A stretch of 64,000 nucleotides of DNA. It comes from Microbacterium aurum (GTDB lineage: Bacteria > Actinomycetota > Actinomycetes > Actinomycetales > Microbacteriaceae). Positions 51,158 through 59,997 of the stretch are shown here, one piece after another. Position numbers and translations under genes: made by a program. Below the pieces are notes generated by a model. The model searched no databases. It was not told the DNA's origin and saw only the letters and a program-made list of their open reading frames with translations. Each line of letters opens with the position of its first letter. Position 1 is the stretch's first letter. The stretch lies in NCBI RefSeq assembly GCF_016907815.1, contig NZ_JAFBCQ010000001.1, positions 62,001 to 126,000 of the forward strand, given 5' to 3'.

Positions 51158-51464
51158 GCTTTACTCCTTCCTCATTCGGGAACCGGTTCGGCGGTGGCCG
51201 ACTCGGGCAGGTGTGGGGTGGGTGGGTGGCGCGTCGCCCAGGCGCCGCGGGGTGGCGTCTCAGCCACTTCGGTGGCGTGAACCTAGGGGGTGAGTCGCCC
51301 GCCGATGCCGCCGTCCGGGATGATCGCCTGGATCTCACGACCGTGCGCTGACGTCCCCTCTACGAGCACTGCTCGTTTGAGGATCACGAGGGGCCGCTCG
51401 GCGCCGTCGGTCACGGAGCGCCGGGAGCGCCGGCCACTTCTGAACCGCACTGTAAGTTTCGATC
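51158..51464. other. gap, only a doubtful small reading frame
   Basis: Apart from the 43-codon frame listed separately, no gene is supported here. Confidence 0.4.
51283..51414 (-). CDS. possible 43-residue protein or 3' remnant
   Basis: A GTG-started frame with balanced composition (RPLVILKRAVLVEG, then EIQAIIPDGGIGGRLTP). It reads more like protein than its alternatives, but no RBS is seen. It could be the tail of a deleted gene. I do not recognise the sequence. Confidence 0.3.
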   Translation of the reverse strand: MTDGAERPLVILKRAVLVEGTSAHGREIQAIIPDGGIGGRLTP

Positions 51465-51983
51465 ATGACGCCCGAAGGAATTGCTGCTCTTGTTTCGGCG
51501 GGCGCTGCTGTGATTGCACTCTTCGCCGCGCTCTTCGCTTGGCTGCAGCGACCGAAGCCAAACCTGCAGCTGTCCCACTTCGTCATTGATGATTCGGCGT
51601 GGCACAGCGAGTCTGACGTGGTCCGGGTGAAGGCGATCGTCGTGAATCACGGCGACGCACCCGCGCTGTCCGTGACGCTGTGGCTTCGAAAAGAAGGAAT
51701 GCCGCGCCGTTGGATGCGAACGTCGGCGGCGGACTACTGGGCAGCGATCTACCCGGGCGAAGCAATCGCCTACACGACGCACACGACGTTGAACCTCTGG
51801 CGGCCGAAGAAGGATCTGTTTGTCAGCGGAGCTGGAGGGTTCGCCAAGTTCGACGGCGCGAAGCTACGCGCAAGGAGGCTCGGGAAGTTCCACGTCCCGA
51901 TGTGCAAGACCTGGGACCTGGATCGTCGCCACCGACGCCAAGGACGCTCGACCCGAGACTTGCCGACCCTGAATGACAACTAG
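51465..51983 (+). CDS. hypothetical protein with one N-terminal membrane helix
   Basis: 172 residues. Residues ~6-27 form a hydrophobic helix (IAALVSAGAAVIALFAALFAWL), and the rest is a soluble domain with VRVKAIVVNHGDAPALSVTLWL, a beta-sandwich-like pattern. The C terminus is basic. The GC is lower than in the metabolic genes, and it lies between scars and an IS element, which suggests transfer. No family is recognised and there is no clear RBS. Confidence 0.6.
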   Translation: MTPEGIAALVSAGAAVIALFAALFAWLQRPKPNLQLSHFVIDDSAWHSESDVVRVKAIVVNHGDAPALSVTLWLRKEGMPRRWMRTSAADYWAAIYPGEAIAYTTHTTLNLWRPKKDLFVSGAGGFAKFDGAKLRARRLGKFHVPMCKTWDLDRRHRRQGRSTRDLPTLNDN

Positions 51984-52006
51984 TCCCGGGAGGGTAGCAC
52001 GGGCCT

Positions 52007-52636
52007 TGACCCCGGATCGTGGACACGGTGTCATTTCGGTTATGCCGCTTCCGTGAGGGTAGCTGATCTCGCGGCCGCGTAGGTGTTCTCGTAGCTGTTC
52101 GGGGTGATCTGGCCGATCGCGGAGTGGCGTCGGCGCGTGTTGTATCGGTTCGTCCACCGGAACACGGCCCGGTAGGCGGTGGCTTGATCGGGGAACGCCG
52201 ACGCGCCTTGGAGGAGCTCGCGTTTGAGCGCGGCGTTGAAGCTCTCGGCCAGCGAGTTGTCGGCGCTCGTGCCCACCGCGCCCATGGACTGGGTCACCTT
52301 GAGCTGCTCGCAGAGTGCTGCGTAGGCTTTCGACGCGTAGACCGAGCCGTGGTCGCTGTGGAGCACTGCGCCGGCCAGCGATCCGCGGTCGCGGTGCGCG
52401 CCGCGGAGAGCGCCTTCGACGAGTTCGGTGCGCATGTGGTCGGCGACCTGCCAGCCGGCGAGCTTGCGCGACCCGAGGTCGATGCAGGTCGCCAGATACA
52501 GGTTGCTGCCGTCCGCGATGGGGAGGTAGGTGATATCGCCGACATACCTGCGGTTCGGCTCCCCGGTGCTGAAGTCCCGCCCGATCAGGTCGGGGAACTT
52601 CCGTCCGGACTGGTCCGGGATCGTGGTCTTCGGGAA
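52007..52636 (-). mobile_element. truncated IS3-family element (IS A), 3' half
   Basis: The outer end reads TGACCCCGGATCGTGGACAC, a typical IS3-family terminal repeat. The orfB C-terminal half follows inward. The 5' half with orfA is missing: the homology stops exactly where the second IS begins. It is therefore immobile. Confidence 0.8.
52040..52636 (-). pseudogene. IS3-family transposase OrfB, C-terminal half
   Basis: About 199 codons of the integrase core. TTIPD starts the match, then NRRYVGDITYLPI with the first Asp, VLHSDHGSVYAS with the second Asp, and NSLAESFNAALKREL with the catalytic Glu. The DDE set is complete, but the N-terminal DNA-binding half is lost by the junction with IS B. 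Confidence 0.82.
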
Positions 52637-52702
52637 TGCTGAAGCTTTGGTTGACTCTGGGACTGCTTTGATCTGAAGGTTCGGGGCGGGAAGGATGAAG
52701 TC

Positions 52703-53014
52703 ATGCCGGTGAAGTTTTCGGAGGAGTTCAAGCGCGACGCGGTCGCTCTGGTGCTCACGCAGGGAATGTCGCAGAAGCAGGTCTGCGCGGATATGGGGAT
52801 CTCGAAGTCGGCGTTGCAGGCGTGGGTGCGTAACGTCGAGCTGGCCGGCCGCGGGATCGCGCCGGCGGCGTCGAGCGATCGGGACGGGCAGCGTGAGCAG
52901 GCGAAGATGCTCAAGCGGATCCGCGAGTTGGAGATGGAGAACGAGATCCTCCGGAAGGCCGCGGCGTATCTTTCGCAAGCGAACCTTCGGATCGGTGCTG
53001 CGTCCCCAAAATAG
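52703..53014 (+). CDS. IS3-family transposase OrfA
   Basis: 103 residues. The HTH is FKRDAVALVLTQGMSQKQVCADMGISKSALQAW (~10-42). A leucine-zipper-like helix with IRELEMENEILRKAAAYLS follows, as in IS3 OrfA. It recognises the terminal repeats. The final codons CCA AAA TAG could allow -1 slippage into OrfB. Confidence 0.9.
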   Translation: MPVKFSEEFKRDAVALVLTQGMSQKQVCADMGISKSALQAWVRNVELAGRGIAPAASSDRDGQREQAKMLKRIRELEMENEILRKAAAYLSQANLRIGAASPK

Positions 53015-53901
53015 TGTTCCCGCTCGTCCGTGAACTGGCTGCGGCCGGCGCCCCCGTGAGGGTGTCGGTCGCGGTGGCGTGCAGGGTCCTCGGCTTCTCC
53101 AAGCAGGCGTACTACCAGTGGCTGGCCAATCCGGTCAGCGATCGCGACTGGGACGAGGCGCATCTGATCAACGCTGCCCGGGACGTGTGGGATGAGGACC
53201 GTTGTCAGGGGTACCGGCTCATCTCCGACGAACTCGTCGACGACGGCTGGCAGGTGTCTGAGCGTCGCGTGTGGCGGGTGTGCTCGCAGGAGGGCATGTT
53301 CTCGGCCGCGCACCGCCGCAAGGGCTCTCGGAAGCATCGCCGGCCGGGTCCTGCCGTGCACGACGACCATGTCAGACGTGACTTCACCGCCGACCGGCCC
53401 AACGAGTTGTGGCTCACCGACATCACCGAACACCGAACCGGTGAGGGCAAGGTGTACTTGTGCGCGGTCAAGGACGTGTTCAGCAACCGGATCGTGGGCT
53501 ACTCGATCAGCGACCGGATGAAGGCCCGACTGGCCGTTGACGCGCTCACCGACGCGTTCCACCGGCGCGGTAAGCCAGCCGGGGTGACGGTGCATTCCGA
53601 TCGAGGCAGTCGATTTCGAAGCCGTAGATTCCGGCGTGCCCTTCGACACTTCGGGCTGCGCGGATCGATGGGCAGAGTCGGCGCATGCGCGGACAACGCG
53701 GCCATGGAGAACTGGTTCAGTCTGCTGCAGAAGAACGTCCTCAACCAGCAGCAGTGGACCACCCGTGACGAGCTTCGCCTCGCGATCGTGTACTGGATCG
53801 AGGCACGCTACCACCGATGCCGCCGTCAACGAAGACTCGGGAAGTTGACGCCCATCGAGTTCGAGACCATCATGAAACACCCCGCCTGCCTGGCGGGATA
53901 A
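53014..53901 (+). CDS. IS3-family transposase OrfB
   Basis: 295 residues from a GTG that overlaps the OrfA stop, or made as an OrfAB fusion by frameshift. The DDE triad is visible in ELWLTDITEH, VTVHSDRGSRF and DNAAMENWFSLLQKN. The N-terminal HTH_21 region includes YQWLANPVSD and GYRLISDEL. The protein looks intact and active. Confidence 0.92.
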   Translation: MFPLVRELAAAGAPVRVSVAVACRVLGFSKQAYYQWLANPVSDRDWDEAHLINAARDVWDEDRCQGYRLISDELVDDGWQVSERRVWRVCSQEGMFSAAHRRKGSRKHRRPGPAVHDDHVRRDFTADRPNELWLTDITEHRTGEGKVYLCAVKDVFSNRIVGYSISDRMKARLAVDALTDAFHRRGKPAGVTVHSDRGSRFRSRRFRRALRHFGLRGSMGRVGACADNAAMENWFSLLQKNVLNQQQWTTRDELRLAIVYWIEARYHRCRRQRRLGKLTPIEFETIMKHPACLAG

Positions 53902-53928
53902 GGAAACGAGTCAACCAAAGGCTCAGCA

Positions 53929-54348
53929 TTCCCGAGCGTGTAGTTCTTGACGCCCTCAGCGGCACCGATCGTGATGATCGCCGCGGCCAGGATCGGCGCG
54001 AACGCGCTGGGGATCTTCTGCGCGAACTGGACGACGGCCATGTAGCGGCCTGCTTCGCTGCGGTCCGGCAGGATCGCCATGACGATGGCCTGGTCGACGG
54101 CGCCGAACGCGGCGAGAGCGAGATTCATAAGGACTGCGCCCACGATCAGGGTGGGGACCGAATAGGCGGTCGCTTCGACGATCGCGCCGGCGGCGAACAG
54201 TCCGGCGCCTATCCCCACGAAGAGCTTGCGGCGTCCGAGTTTGTCGGACAGCCATCCGCCGCCGATCGCGCCGATGACCGCGGCGGCGATGCCGAGGAGC
54301 CCGATGATCGCCACCAGCCCGGCGATCTCCGCAGTGGGAAGGCCGATG
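53929..54348 (-). pseudogene. internal fragment of an MFS transporter
   Basis: About 140 codons with four to five hydrophobic helices and the loop GGGWLSDKLGRRK. Later AGRYMAVVQFAQKIPSAFAP and GVKNYT match the C-terminal half of MFS proteins. One end is cut by IS B and the other by a TetR fragment. Confidence 0.75.
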
Positions 54349-54450
54349 GTGGATGGCCTTCGGATTCAGGCGCTCCTGGACCCGACGCGCGAAACGCTAC
54401 CGCTGCTCGAGACATTCATGCGCCTGATCGCCACACCCGAAGACTCGTAG
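54349..54450 (+). pseudogene. C-terminal remnant of a TetR-type regulator
   Basis: 34 codons: VDGLRIQALLDP, then LLETFMRLIATPEDS and stop. The VDGLxxQALLDP segment is common at the end of TetR ligand domains. The rest of the gene is missing and the joint to the MFS fragment is immediate. Confidence 0.5.
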
Positions 54451-54662
54451 CCCAGTACGGGCTACGGTGGGGCGCATTCCCCGGTAGATTTTCCGGCCGA
54501 ATCCGCGTGATTCCGGCTCCAACGTCCGTGCGTAGGCTACTCACGCCCTCGGAGGCTAGATCCCCATCTATGGCATCGATTCCGCCATCCCCGACTGCGC
54601 AAAGGCGATTGGTGGAGCGTCCAGTTCAAGCGTCCCGGCAGACGTGGACCCGAATGCGATAC

Positions 54663-54676
54663 GATACGAGTCGGAC
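54663..54676. promoter_or_regulatory. weak copy of the TACG-N3-CGTA operator upstream of the thiolase
   Basis: GATACGAGTCGGAC matches 11 of 14 bases of the site at 60,988. It lies 38 bp before the thiolase GTG. It is the weakest of three. Confidence 0.4.
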
Positions 54677-54714
54677 CTGAATAAGGTGCTTCGCCTGCGA
54701 GAGGACCCCGAACC

Positions 54715-55935
54715 GTGGCCAGTGAGATAGCGCCCAATGATGCCGTCGTGGTGGCCTACCGGCGGACCGCCTTCGGCAGAGCTCAGAAGGGCTCGTTCGC
54801 AGGTGAACGACCGGAGGATCTCGCGCTGACGGCAGTCCGCGCCGTGCTCAGATCAATCCCCGAGGCAGACCCTCCGAACTTCGACGACTTCTACCTCGGG
54901 ACCGCCCTGCCCGAGGGCGCCCAGGGCGACAACGCCGCCCGCCGTGTGGCGGTCTACGCGGGATACGACAGCCTGCCGGGCGCGACGATAAACCGCTTCT
55001 GCGCTTCTTCCCTGCAAGCCATTGCCGGCGCGGCTCGCGCGATCCGCGCGGAAGACGGCGACGCCTTCCTCGTCGGCGGGATGGAGTCGACTTCCACGAC
55101 TCCCCCGAACTCGACGAACGTCTATCCGGGCTCAGAGGTTTCTGCCCTCCGTGTCGACGCGATCTTCGCGGCCGGCGAAGAATGGAGCGATCCTCGATCG
55201 GAGGGACTCACGCCAGACGTCTACGTGTCGATGGGAAAGACGGCGGAACTGGTCGCCCGACTCACCGGCACGACCCGTCACGAGCAAGACGAATGGGCGC
55301 TGCATTCACAGGCGCGCGCGGCCGCCGCGATTGACGCCGGGTTTTTCGACCGCGAGATCGCCCCCCACACACGCCGCGACGGGAGCAGCGTGAGCGCCGA
55401 TGACGGACCGCGTCGAGGGACCACGATGGAAGGGCTCGCCGCCTTGAGGCCCGTGTTCCGAGAGGGCGGCACAGTGACCGCGGGAAATGCGAGCCCTCTC
55501 AACGACGGAGCCTCGGCCGTGGTCCTGATGAGCGCCTCGCGCGCCTCGGAACTCGGCCTGACTCCGCTCGCGCGGATTCTCGGTTCGGCAGCCACCGCGA
55601 TTTCGCCCGAGGTCATGGGCCTGGGGCCGATCACCGCAACACAGAAACTGCTGTCCCGGCTCGAGCTCAGCATCGGCGATATCGATCTCATCGAGCTGAA
55701 CGAGGCATTCGCCGCGCAGGTGGTGCCGGTGGTGCGTCAACTCGGGCTCGACCCGGAACGCGTCAACGTGAATGGCGGTGCGATCGCAATCGGGCACCCG
55801 TTCGGCGCAACCGGCACCCGGCTGGTCGGCACGCTGATCAACGCGTTGCACGACCGCGGCGGGCGCCTGGGACTCGCGACGCTGTGCGTCGGCGGTGGCC
55901 AGGGCATGGCTCTCGTGCTCGAGCGGCTGGCGTGA
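54715..55935 (+). CDS. thiolase (acetyl-CoA C-acyltransferase)
   Basis: 406 residues from GTG with GAGAGGA about 10 bp upstream. The nucleophile Cys96 is in NRFCASSLQAI, His361 in IAIGHPFGATG and the second Cys391 in TLCVGGGQG. It should cleave a 3-ketoacyl-CoA to acetyl-CoA, fitting the end of a ring-degradation route. A PaaJ/PcaF-like role is possible but not proven. It is coupled (GTGA) to the PaaI-like thioesterase. Confidence 0.9.
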   Translation: MASEIAPNDAVVVAYRRTAFGRAQKGSFAGERPEDLALTAVRAVLRSIPEADPPNFDDFYLGTALPEGAQGDNAARRVAVYAGYDSLPGATINRFCASSLQAIAGAARAIRAEDGDAFLVGGMESTSTTPPNSTNVYPGSEVSALRVDAIFAAGEEWSDPRSEGLTPDVYVSMGKTAELVARLTGTTRHEQDEWALHSQARAAAAIDAGFFDREIAPHTRRDGSSVSADDGPRRGTTMEGLAALRPVFREGGTVTAGNASPLNDGASAVVLMSASRASELGLTPLARILGSAATAISPEVMGLGPITATQKLLSRLELSIGDIDLIELNEAFAAQVVPVVRQLGLDPERVNVNGGAIAIGHPFGATGTRLVGTLINALHDRGGRLGLATLCVGGGQGMALVLERLA

Positions 55936-56339
55936 GGATGGGCATGATCGACCCCTTCGTGCTTTCGCTCATCTCGGATGAGCCCGCGATGGACTGGTTC
56001 GGGCTGAATGTCGAGCAGGCTCACGAGGGGAGCGCCGTCGTGACGGTCAGGGTGAGCGCGGACCAGGTCAACGCGAGTCGCGCGACACACGGCGGCGTGG
56101 TGTTCGCGGTAGCCGATCAGGCCTTCGCCATGGCGGCGAACACCGTCGTGCACTACGCCGTGACGGCGGATGCCGCAATCCAGTACCTGTCTCCCACGAA
56201 TGCGGGCGACGTTTTGACTGCCACCGCGCGGACGTCCTTCCGCGACGAGCGGCGCGTCGTGATCGACGTGGATGTCACCAGCCGCGACCGGACGATCGCC
56301 CTGTTCCGCGGAACCGCACGAGCGGGCCGGCGGCAATGA
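55932..56339 (+). CDS. PaaI-like hotdog thioesterase
   Basis: 135 residues if the GTG overlapping the thiolase stop is used; ATG codons 2 and 4 codons later are alternatives with a better RBS (GAGG). The hotdog motif is THGGVVFAVADQAFAMAAN with the catalytic Asp. It releases CoA from stalled hydroxyphenylacetyl-CoA or similar esters. It could serve the paa pathway at 5-12 kb, though it is 44 kb away. Confidence 0.85.
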   Translation: MRMGMIDPFVLSLISDEPAMDWFGLNVEQAHEGSAVVTVRVSADQVNASRATHGGVVFAVADQAFAMAANTVVHYAVTADAAIQYLSPTNAGDVLTATARTSFRDERRVVIDVDVTSRDRTIALFRGTARAGRRQ

Positions 56340-56342
56340 CGC

Positions 56343-56378
56343 GTCCGGTCCGGTTTCCCTGAGGCGACCGGACCGGAC
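56343..56378. terminator. bidirectional 12-bp hairpin
   Basis: GTCCGGTCCGGT pairs perfectly with ACCGGACCGGAC across a 12-nt loop, between the ends of the thioesterase gene and the convergent aldolase gene. Confidence 0.7.
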
Positions 56379-56386
56379 GACCACGA

Positions 56387-57406
56387 TCAGGCCCTCGTGC
56401 GTCCCTTCACGAACTCGCTGTCAGGCAGGTCGGTGACCGGCAGGCCCGACGCGACGAGGGCCTGGCGCGCCTGCTTCATCAGGCGATCGGGGATGCGCGG
56501 GGCGGGAGCGCGGAGGGCCCCTCCGTTAAAGCCGGCGAGCCACTCCTGATACTTCCAGCCGGTGCGGTTGATGACGGTGGTGCCTACTGCAGAACCGGTA
56601 AGGATCGCGGTGTTCGCCGCACGTGCGGGGGCAACCTGCCACCACAGCTTCATGGCTTCCTCCCACTGTCCGGACCGCGCCAGTTGGAAGGCGCGGGGGA
56701 AGTAGTCGCTCATCCAGTTCGAGTTGCTCGTACCGGAGAACTGGAAGTCCAGAACCGACATGAGTGGAATCGTCTCGCCCTCGATGGGGCACGAGATGAT
56801 GACGTCCTCGCCGAAGTGGTGATACATCTCCATGATTCCCCCGATGCTGGGGTAACCCTGCTCGGCCTTGATGGCCACGATGTTGGGGATCTCATCGAGC
56901 ACGTGCCGCACCCACGACACCGGCATCCCCGCGTTGTCGATCCGCTCGAAGCCCCACGCGGGCAGGCCGAAGAGCATGACGCCGAGATCCGTGGAATCGG
57001 CGAGCTGCTTCGTGTAGTCGAACACCTCGTCGAGCGAGGTCGGCCAGAAGGCGGTCGGGTACGACAGCAGTACGCTGTCGACGCCCTCGTTCTCGGCAAG
57101 CGCCAGGGCGTGGATGTTCTCTTCGAGGGTGTTGAACGCCGCGTGGAAGAACAGCTGGAAGTCGGCTCCTCCGGCATCGCGGGCGATGGCCGTCACCCGC
57201 GCGTTCTCCTCCGGCGTGATGTTCAGCTCGGCGACGAGCAGCGTCCCCGCGAAGCCGAGCTCTTTGAGCTTGAGGATGTCGTGGCGGATCGCGTTCTCGT
57301 TGATCCGGGCGAAGTCCGCCGAATAGGAGGGCATAGTCACCGCAATGGCGCCCTGCCAGTGCTCCTTCGCCCATTCGCGGGCTTGGCTCTTCGTGTAGTC
57401 GACCAT
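56387..57406 (-). CDS. DapA-family (dihydrodipicolinate synthase-like) aldolase
   Basis: 339 residues. The Schiff-base lysine is Lys180 in IVAIKAEQG, the tyrosine is Tyr116 in LLSYPTAFW, and GTSNSNW lies near 240. It is longer than DapA by a C-terminal tail, as in hydratase-aldolases of aromatic pathways. The reaction is a pyruvate-type aldol cleavage or condensation. It lies 16 bp after the ornithine-cyclodeaminase-like gene, in one operon. Confidence 0.85.
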   Translation of the reverse strand: MVDYTKSQAREWAKEHWQGAIAVTMPSYSADFARINENAIRHDILKLKELGFAGTLLVAELNITPEENARVTAIARDAGGADFQLFFHAAFNTLEENIHALALAENEGVDSVLLSYPTAFWPTSLDEVFDYTKQLADSTDLGVMLFGLPAWGFERIDNAGMPVSWVRHVLDEIPNIVAIKAEQGYPSIGGIMEMYHHFGEDVIISCPIEGETIPLMSVLDFQFSGTSNSNWMSDYFPRAFQLARSGQWEEAMKLWWQVAPARAANTAILTGSAVGTTVINRTGWKYQEWLAGFNGGALRAPAPRIPDRLMKQARQALVASGLPVTDLPDSEFVKGRTRA

Positions 57407-57422
57407 GGGGATTCTTGCTCCT

Positions 57423-58436
57423 CTACTTGCGGGTGGTGACAATGCCGACGGGCAGCTCTGTGCCGATGCCGCGCAGACGGGCGAGGTCGACGAGGGCCTC
57501 TGCCACGACGATGTCCTGCAGGCCCGCGCCGGTGGATTTGTAGATTCGAATGCCGCGCTCGAGGTCCACGGCGCGGTCTCCGAGCAGCACATCGTTCAGC
57601 GATGCGGTGAGCCTGTCGACGTCGACGCCGGCGGCGCGTGCGGCGATCATGTCTCCGCTGCCGTGCAGCACCTCCTCAACGCCGTCGACGACGACGAGGG
57701 ATGCCCGGGCGATGAGTTCGGCCGGGAGCTCGCGCTGAGCGGGCGTCGTCGAGCCGATCGAGACCACCGTGGCGTCCTCGCCGACCCAGTCCGCCTGGAG
57801 GGTCGGGCTCTCGTCCCGCGACCGTGCGGCGCACAGCACGAGGTCTGCTCCAAGGACGGCGCGCTCGGCCGAGTCGACGGCATCCACCGGCACTCCGAGG
57901 CTCTGTGAGAACGACTCTGCGAAGGACTCTCGGTTCACCTGCGTCGGGCTGAACACGGCGACCGAAGCAAATCGGGTCACGAGGGAAAGCGCGATCGTGT
58001 GGGATTGCGCCTCGAAACCTGAGCCGATGATGCCGACCTTGAGTGGCCGCTTCGGTGCGATGACCTCGGCGCCGACCGCGGTGGTCGCCGCGGTACGCAG
58101 GCCCGTGACGCGATTGCCGTCGACGAGCGCGACGAGGTCGGCCGTGTCCTTATCGAACAGCGAGATCAGGTAGCTGACACGCAGGCCGTCGGCGAAGGAC
58201 CCGTTGATCGATTTCGCTCCGAACAGGTTCCCGCTCGCGGGAACGGACGGCATGACCCGCATCCACTCGCGGGTGCTGTCGGCGAAGATCCTTCCCGGGT
58301 TACGTCGGTCGTCGACCGGCGCCGAGTAGGCCTCGCGAATGGCTGCGATGGCGCGGGGAAGATCGGACAGTTGCGCGACATCCGCATCGGTGAGGAAGAG
58401 GGGCAGACGTGCGGGAAGCTCGGCTTCCGTGCTCAC
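57423..58436 (-). CDS. ornithine cyclodeaminase/mu-crystallin family protein
   Basis: 337 residues from GTG, with GAAGGAG 6 bp upstream. The NAD domain shows VGIIGSGFEAQSH. GAKSINGSF and the C-terminal KSTGAGLQDIVVAE are family motifs. Members act as cyclodeaminases, ketimine reductases or alanine dehydrogenases. With a DapA-like aldolase, a ketimine or imino-acid step is possible. It diverges from the aldehyde dehydrogenase, sharing the TACGTTTCGTA operator. Confidence 0.88.
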   Translation of the reverse strand: MSTEAELPARLPLFLTDADVAQLSDLPRAIAAIREAYSAPVDDRRNPGRIFADSTREWMRVMPSVPASGNLFGAKSINGSFADGLRVSYLISLFDKDTADLVALVDGNRVTGLRTAATTAVGAEVIAPKRPLKVGIIGSGFEAQSHTIALSLVTRFASVAVFSPTQVNRESFAESFSQSLGVPVDAVDSAERAVLGADLVLCAARSRDESPTLQADWVGEDATVVSIGSTTPAQRELPAELIARASLVVVDGVEEVLHGSGDMIAARAAGVDVDRLTASLNDVLLGDRAVDLERGIRIYKSTGAGLQDIVVAEALVDLARLRGIGTELPVGIVTTRK

Positions 58437-58493
58437 AGGTCACTCCTTCGTGATCGTCGTGGTGAACGTGCGAGGGGAAACATATTCTGCACG

Positions 58494-58507
58494 GTACGTT
58501 TCGTATC
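58494..58507. promoter_or_regulatory. TACG-N3-CGTA operator in the divergent gap
   Basis: GTACGTTTCGTATC contains TACG TTT CGTA. It matches 13 of 14 bases with the reverse complement of the site at 60,988. It lies 53 bp before the aldehyde dehydrogenase ATG. Confidence 0.65.
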
Positions 58508-58559
58508 TATTTTTAACTATACTCCTGAACGGTACACATTTCGACGAGGAGATGAAGAT

Positions 58560-59936
58560 ATGGCGATCGCGACAGTGAACCCGGCGACGGGAAAAACGGA
58601 GATGATCATCGAGCCGCACAGCCGCGAGGAGGTCGACCAGCGGATCAGCGAGGCTGCGTCCGCCGCGGAACTTCTTCGGCAAACGAGCTTTGCGGAGCGC
58701 GCCGAGTGGATGCGGGCTGCCGCAGCGATCCTCGACGACCAGGCCGAAGGACTCGGCGAGCTCATCACGGTCGAAATGGGCAAGCCCATCGCGCAATCGG
58801 TCGCCGAAGTGCACAAGTGCGCCAAGGCGATGCGCTTCTACGCCGAGAATTCGGAGCAGTTCCTCGCCGATGTGACGCTGGCAGACCCGTCGACGGTGTC
58901 CGCATCCCGCGCCTGGACGCGCTACGAGCCGCTCGGAGTCGTGCTCGCGGTCATGCCGTGGAACTACCCCCTGTGGCAGGTCATCCGCTTCGCGGCACCC
59001 GCGCTCATGGCGGGGAACGCGGGCCTTCTCAAACACGCCTCGAACGTGCCGCAGTCCGCACTGTTCCTCGACACACTGTTCGAACGCGCCGGCTTTCCCG
59101 TGGGCTCATTTCGCGCGCTTCTGATCGGCGGCGCTGAGGTCGGAGCGGTCATCGCGGACCCCAGAGTCACGGGGGTGACGCTGACGGGCTCGGAGCCCGC
59201 GGGACGTTCGGTGGCGGCGATCGCCGGTGATCACGTCAAGAAGGCGGTCCTCGAACTGGGCGGCTCAGACCCGTTCGTCGTCCTGGCTTCGGGGGACGTC
59301 AAGGCCGCCGCGGCAACCGCCGTCCGCGCCCGCATCAACAACAACGGCCAGTCTTGCATCGCCGGCAAACGCTTCATCGTTCACACCGACGTCTACGACG
59401 AGTTCGCGGCGGAGTTCACGAACCTGATGTCTGCCCTCCGGGTGGGCGACCCCCTCGACCCTGCCGTCGAGGTGGGGCCGGTCGCCACCGAGTCAGGGCG
59501 CAATGACCTGATCGAGCTCGTGGAAGACGCCCGCGCCAAGGGCGCGACGATCCTCACCGGTGGCTCGGTGCCCGACCGGCCCGGCTGGTACTACGAGCCG
59601 ACGGTGATCGCGGATCTGCCCGACGACGCCCGACTCGTCCAGGAGGAGACTTTCGGCCCCGTCGCCTCGCTCTATCGGGCAACGGACAACACGGACGCAC
59701 TCCGCATCGCGAACCAGACCACCTTTGGCCTCTCGAGCGCGGTGTGGACGAATGACCCCGAAGAGGAGGAATGGTTCGTCGCGAATCTCGACGCGGGCGC
59801 CGTGTTCATCAACGGAATGACCGTGTCGTACCAGGAACTCCCCTTCGGTGGCATCAAGCGCTCCGGGTTCGGCCGCGAGCTCGCCGCAGTGGGGCAACGT
59901 GAGTTCTGCAATCTCAAGACGGTCTGGAAGGCATAA
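58560..59936 (+). CDS. aldehyde dehydrogenase (succinate-semialdehyde-dehydrogenase-like)
   Basis: 458 residues; GAGGAG about 9 bp before the [12 protein letters not shown], Glu232 in LELGGSDPF and Cys266 in [10 protein letters not shown] are the SSADH/GabD2-type pattern. The C-terminal [16 protein letters not shown] is typical. It oxidises a semialdehyde to an acid with NAD(P). In this cluster a ring-cleavage semialdehyde is likely. It lies 61 bp before a LysR gene on the same strand. Confidence 0.9.
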   Translation: MAIATVNPATGKTEMIIEPHSREEVDQRISEAASAAELLRQTSFAERAEWMRAAAAILDDQAEGLGELITVEMGKPIAQSVAEVHKCAKAMRFYAENSEQFLADVTLADPSTVSASRAWTRYEPLGVVLAVMPWNYPLWQVIRFAAPALMAGNAGLLKHASNVPQSALFLDTLFERAGFPVGSFRALLIGGAEVGAVIADPRVTGVTLTGSEPAGRSVAAIAGDHVKKAVLELGGSDPFVVLASGDVKAAAATAVRARINNNGQSCIAGKRFIVHTDVYDEFAAEFTNLMSALRVGDPLDPAVEVGPVATESGRNDLIELVEDARAKGATILTGGSVPDRPGWYYEPTVIADLPDDARLVQEETFGPVASLYRATDNTDALRIANQTTFGLSSAVWTNDPEEEEWFVANLDAGAVFINGMTVSYQELPFGGIKRSGFGRELAAVGQREFCNLKTVWKA

Positions 59937-59997
59937 CCTGACTGCAGTTCGTTCAGAGTGACGGCTTGGCGCGCGAGAGGGGGCAGACGACGGCCCC

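Larger units (their letters stand above)
52637..53928 (+). mobile_element. intact IS3-family insertion sequence (IS B)
   Basis: 1,292 bp bounded by TGCTGA...TCAGCA ends. The terminal repeats match at 26 of 28 positions if 7 outer bases are counted (TCGGGAA/TTCCCGA, at 52,630-52,657 and 53,908-53,935). It holds orfA and orfB in a -1 frame relationship, with CCCCAAAATAG at the junction. No simple target duplication is seen because the outer bases are inverted, not direct. Confidence 0.85.
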
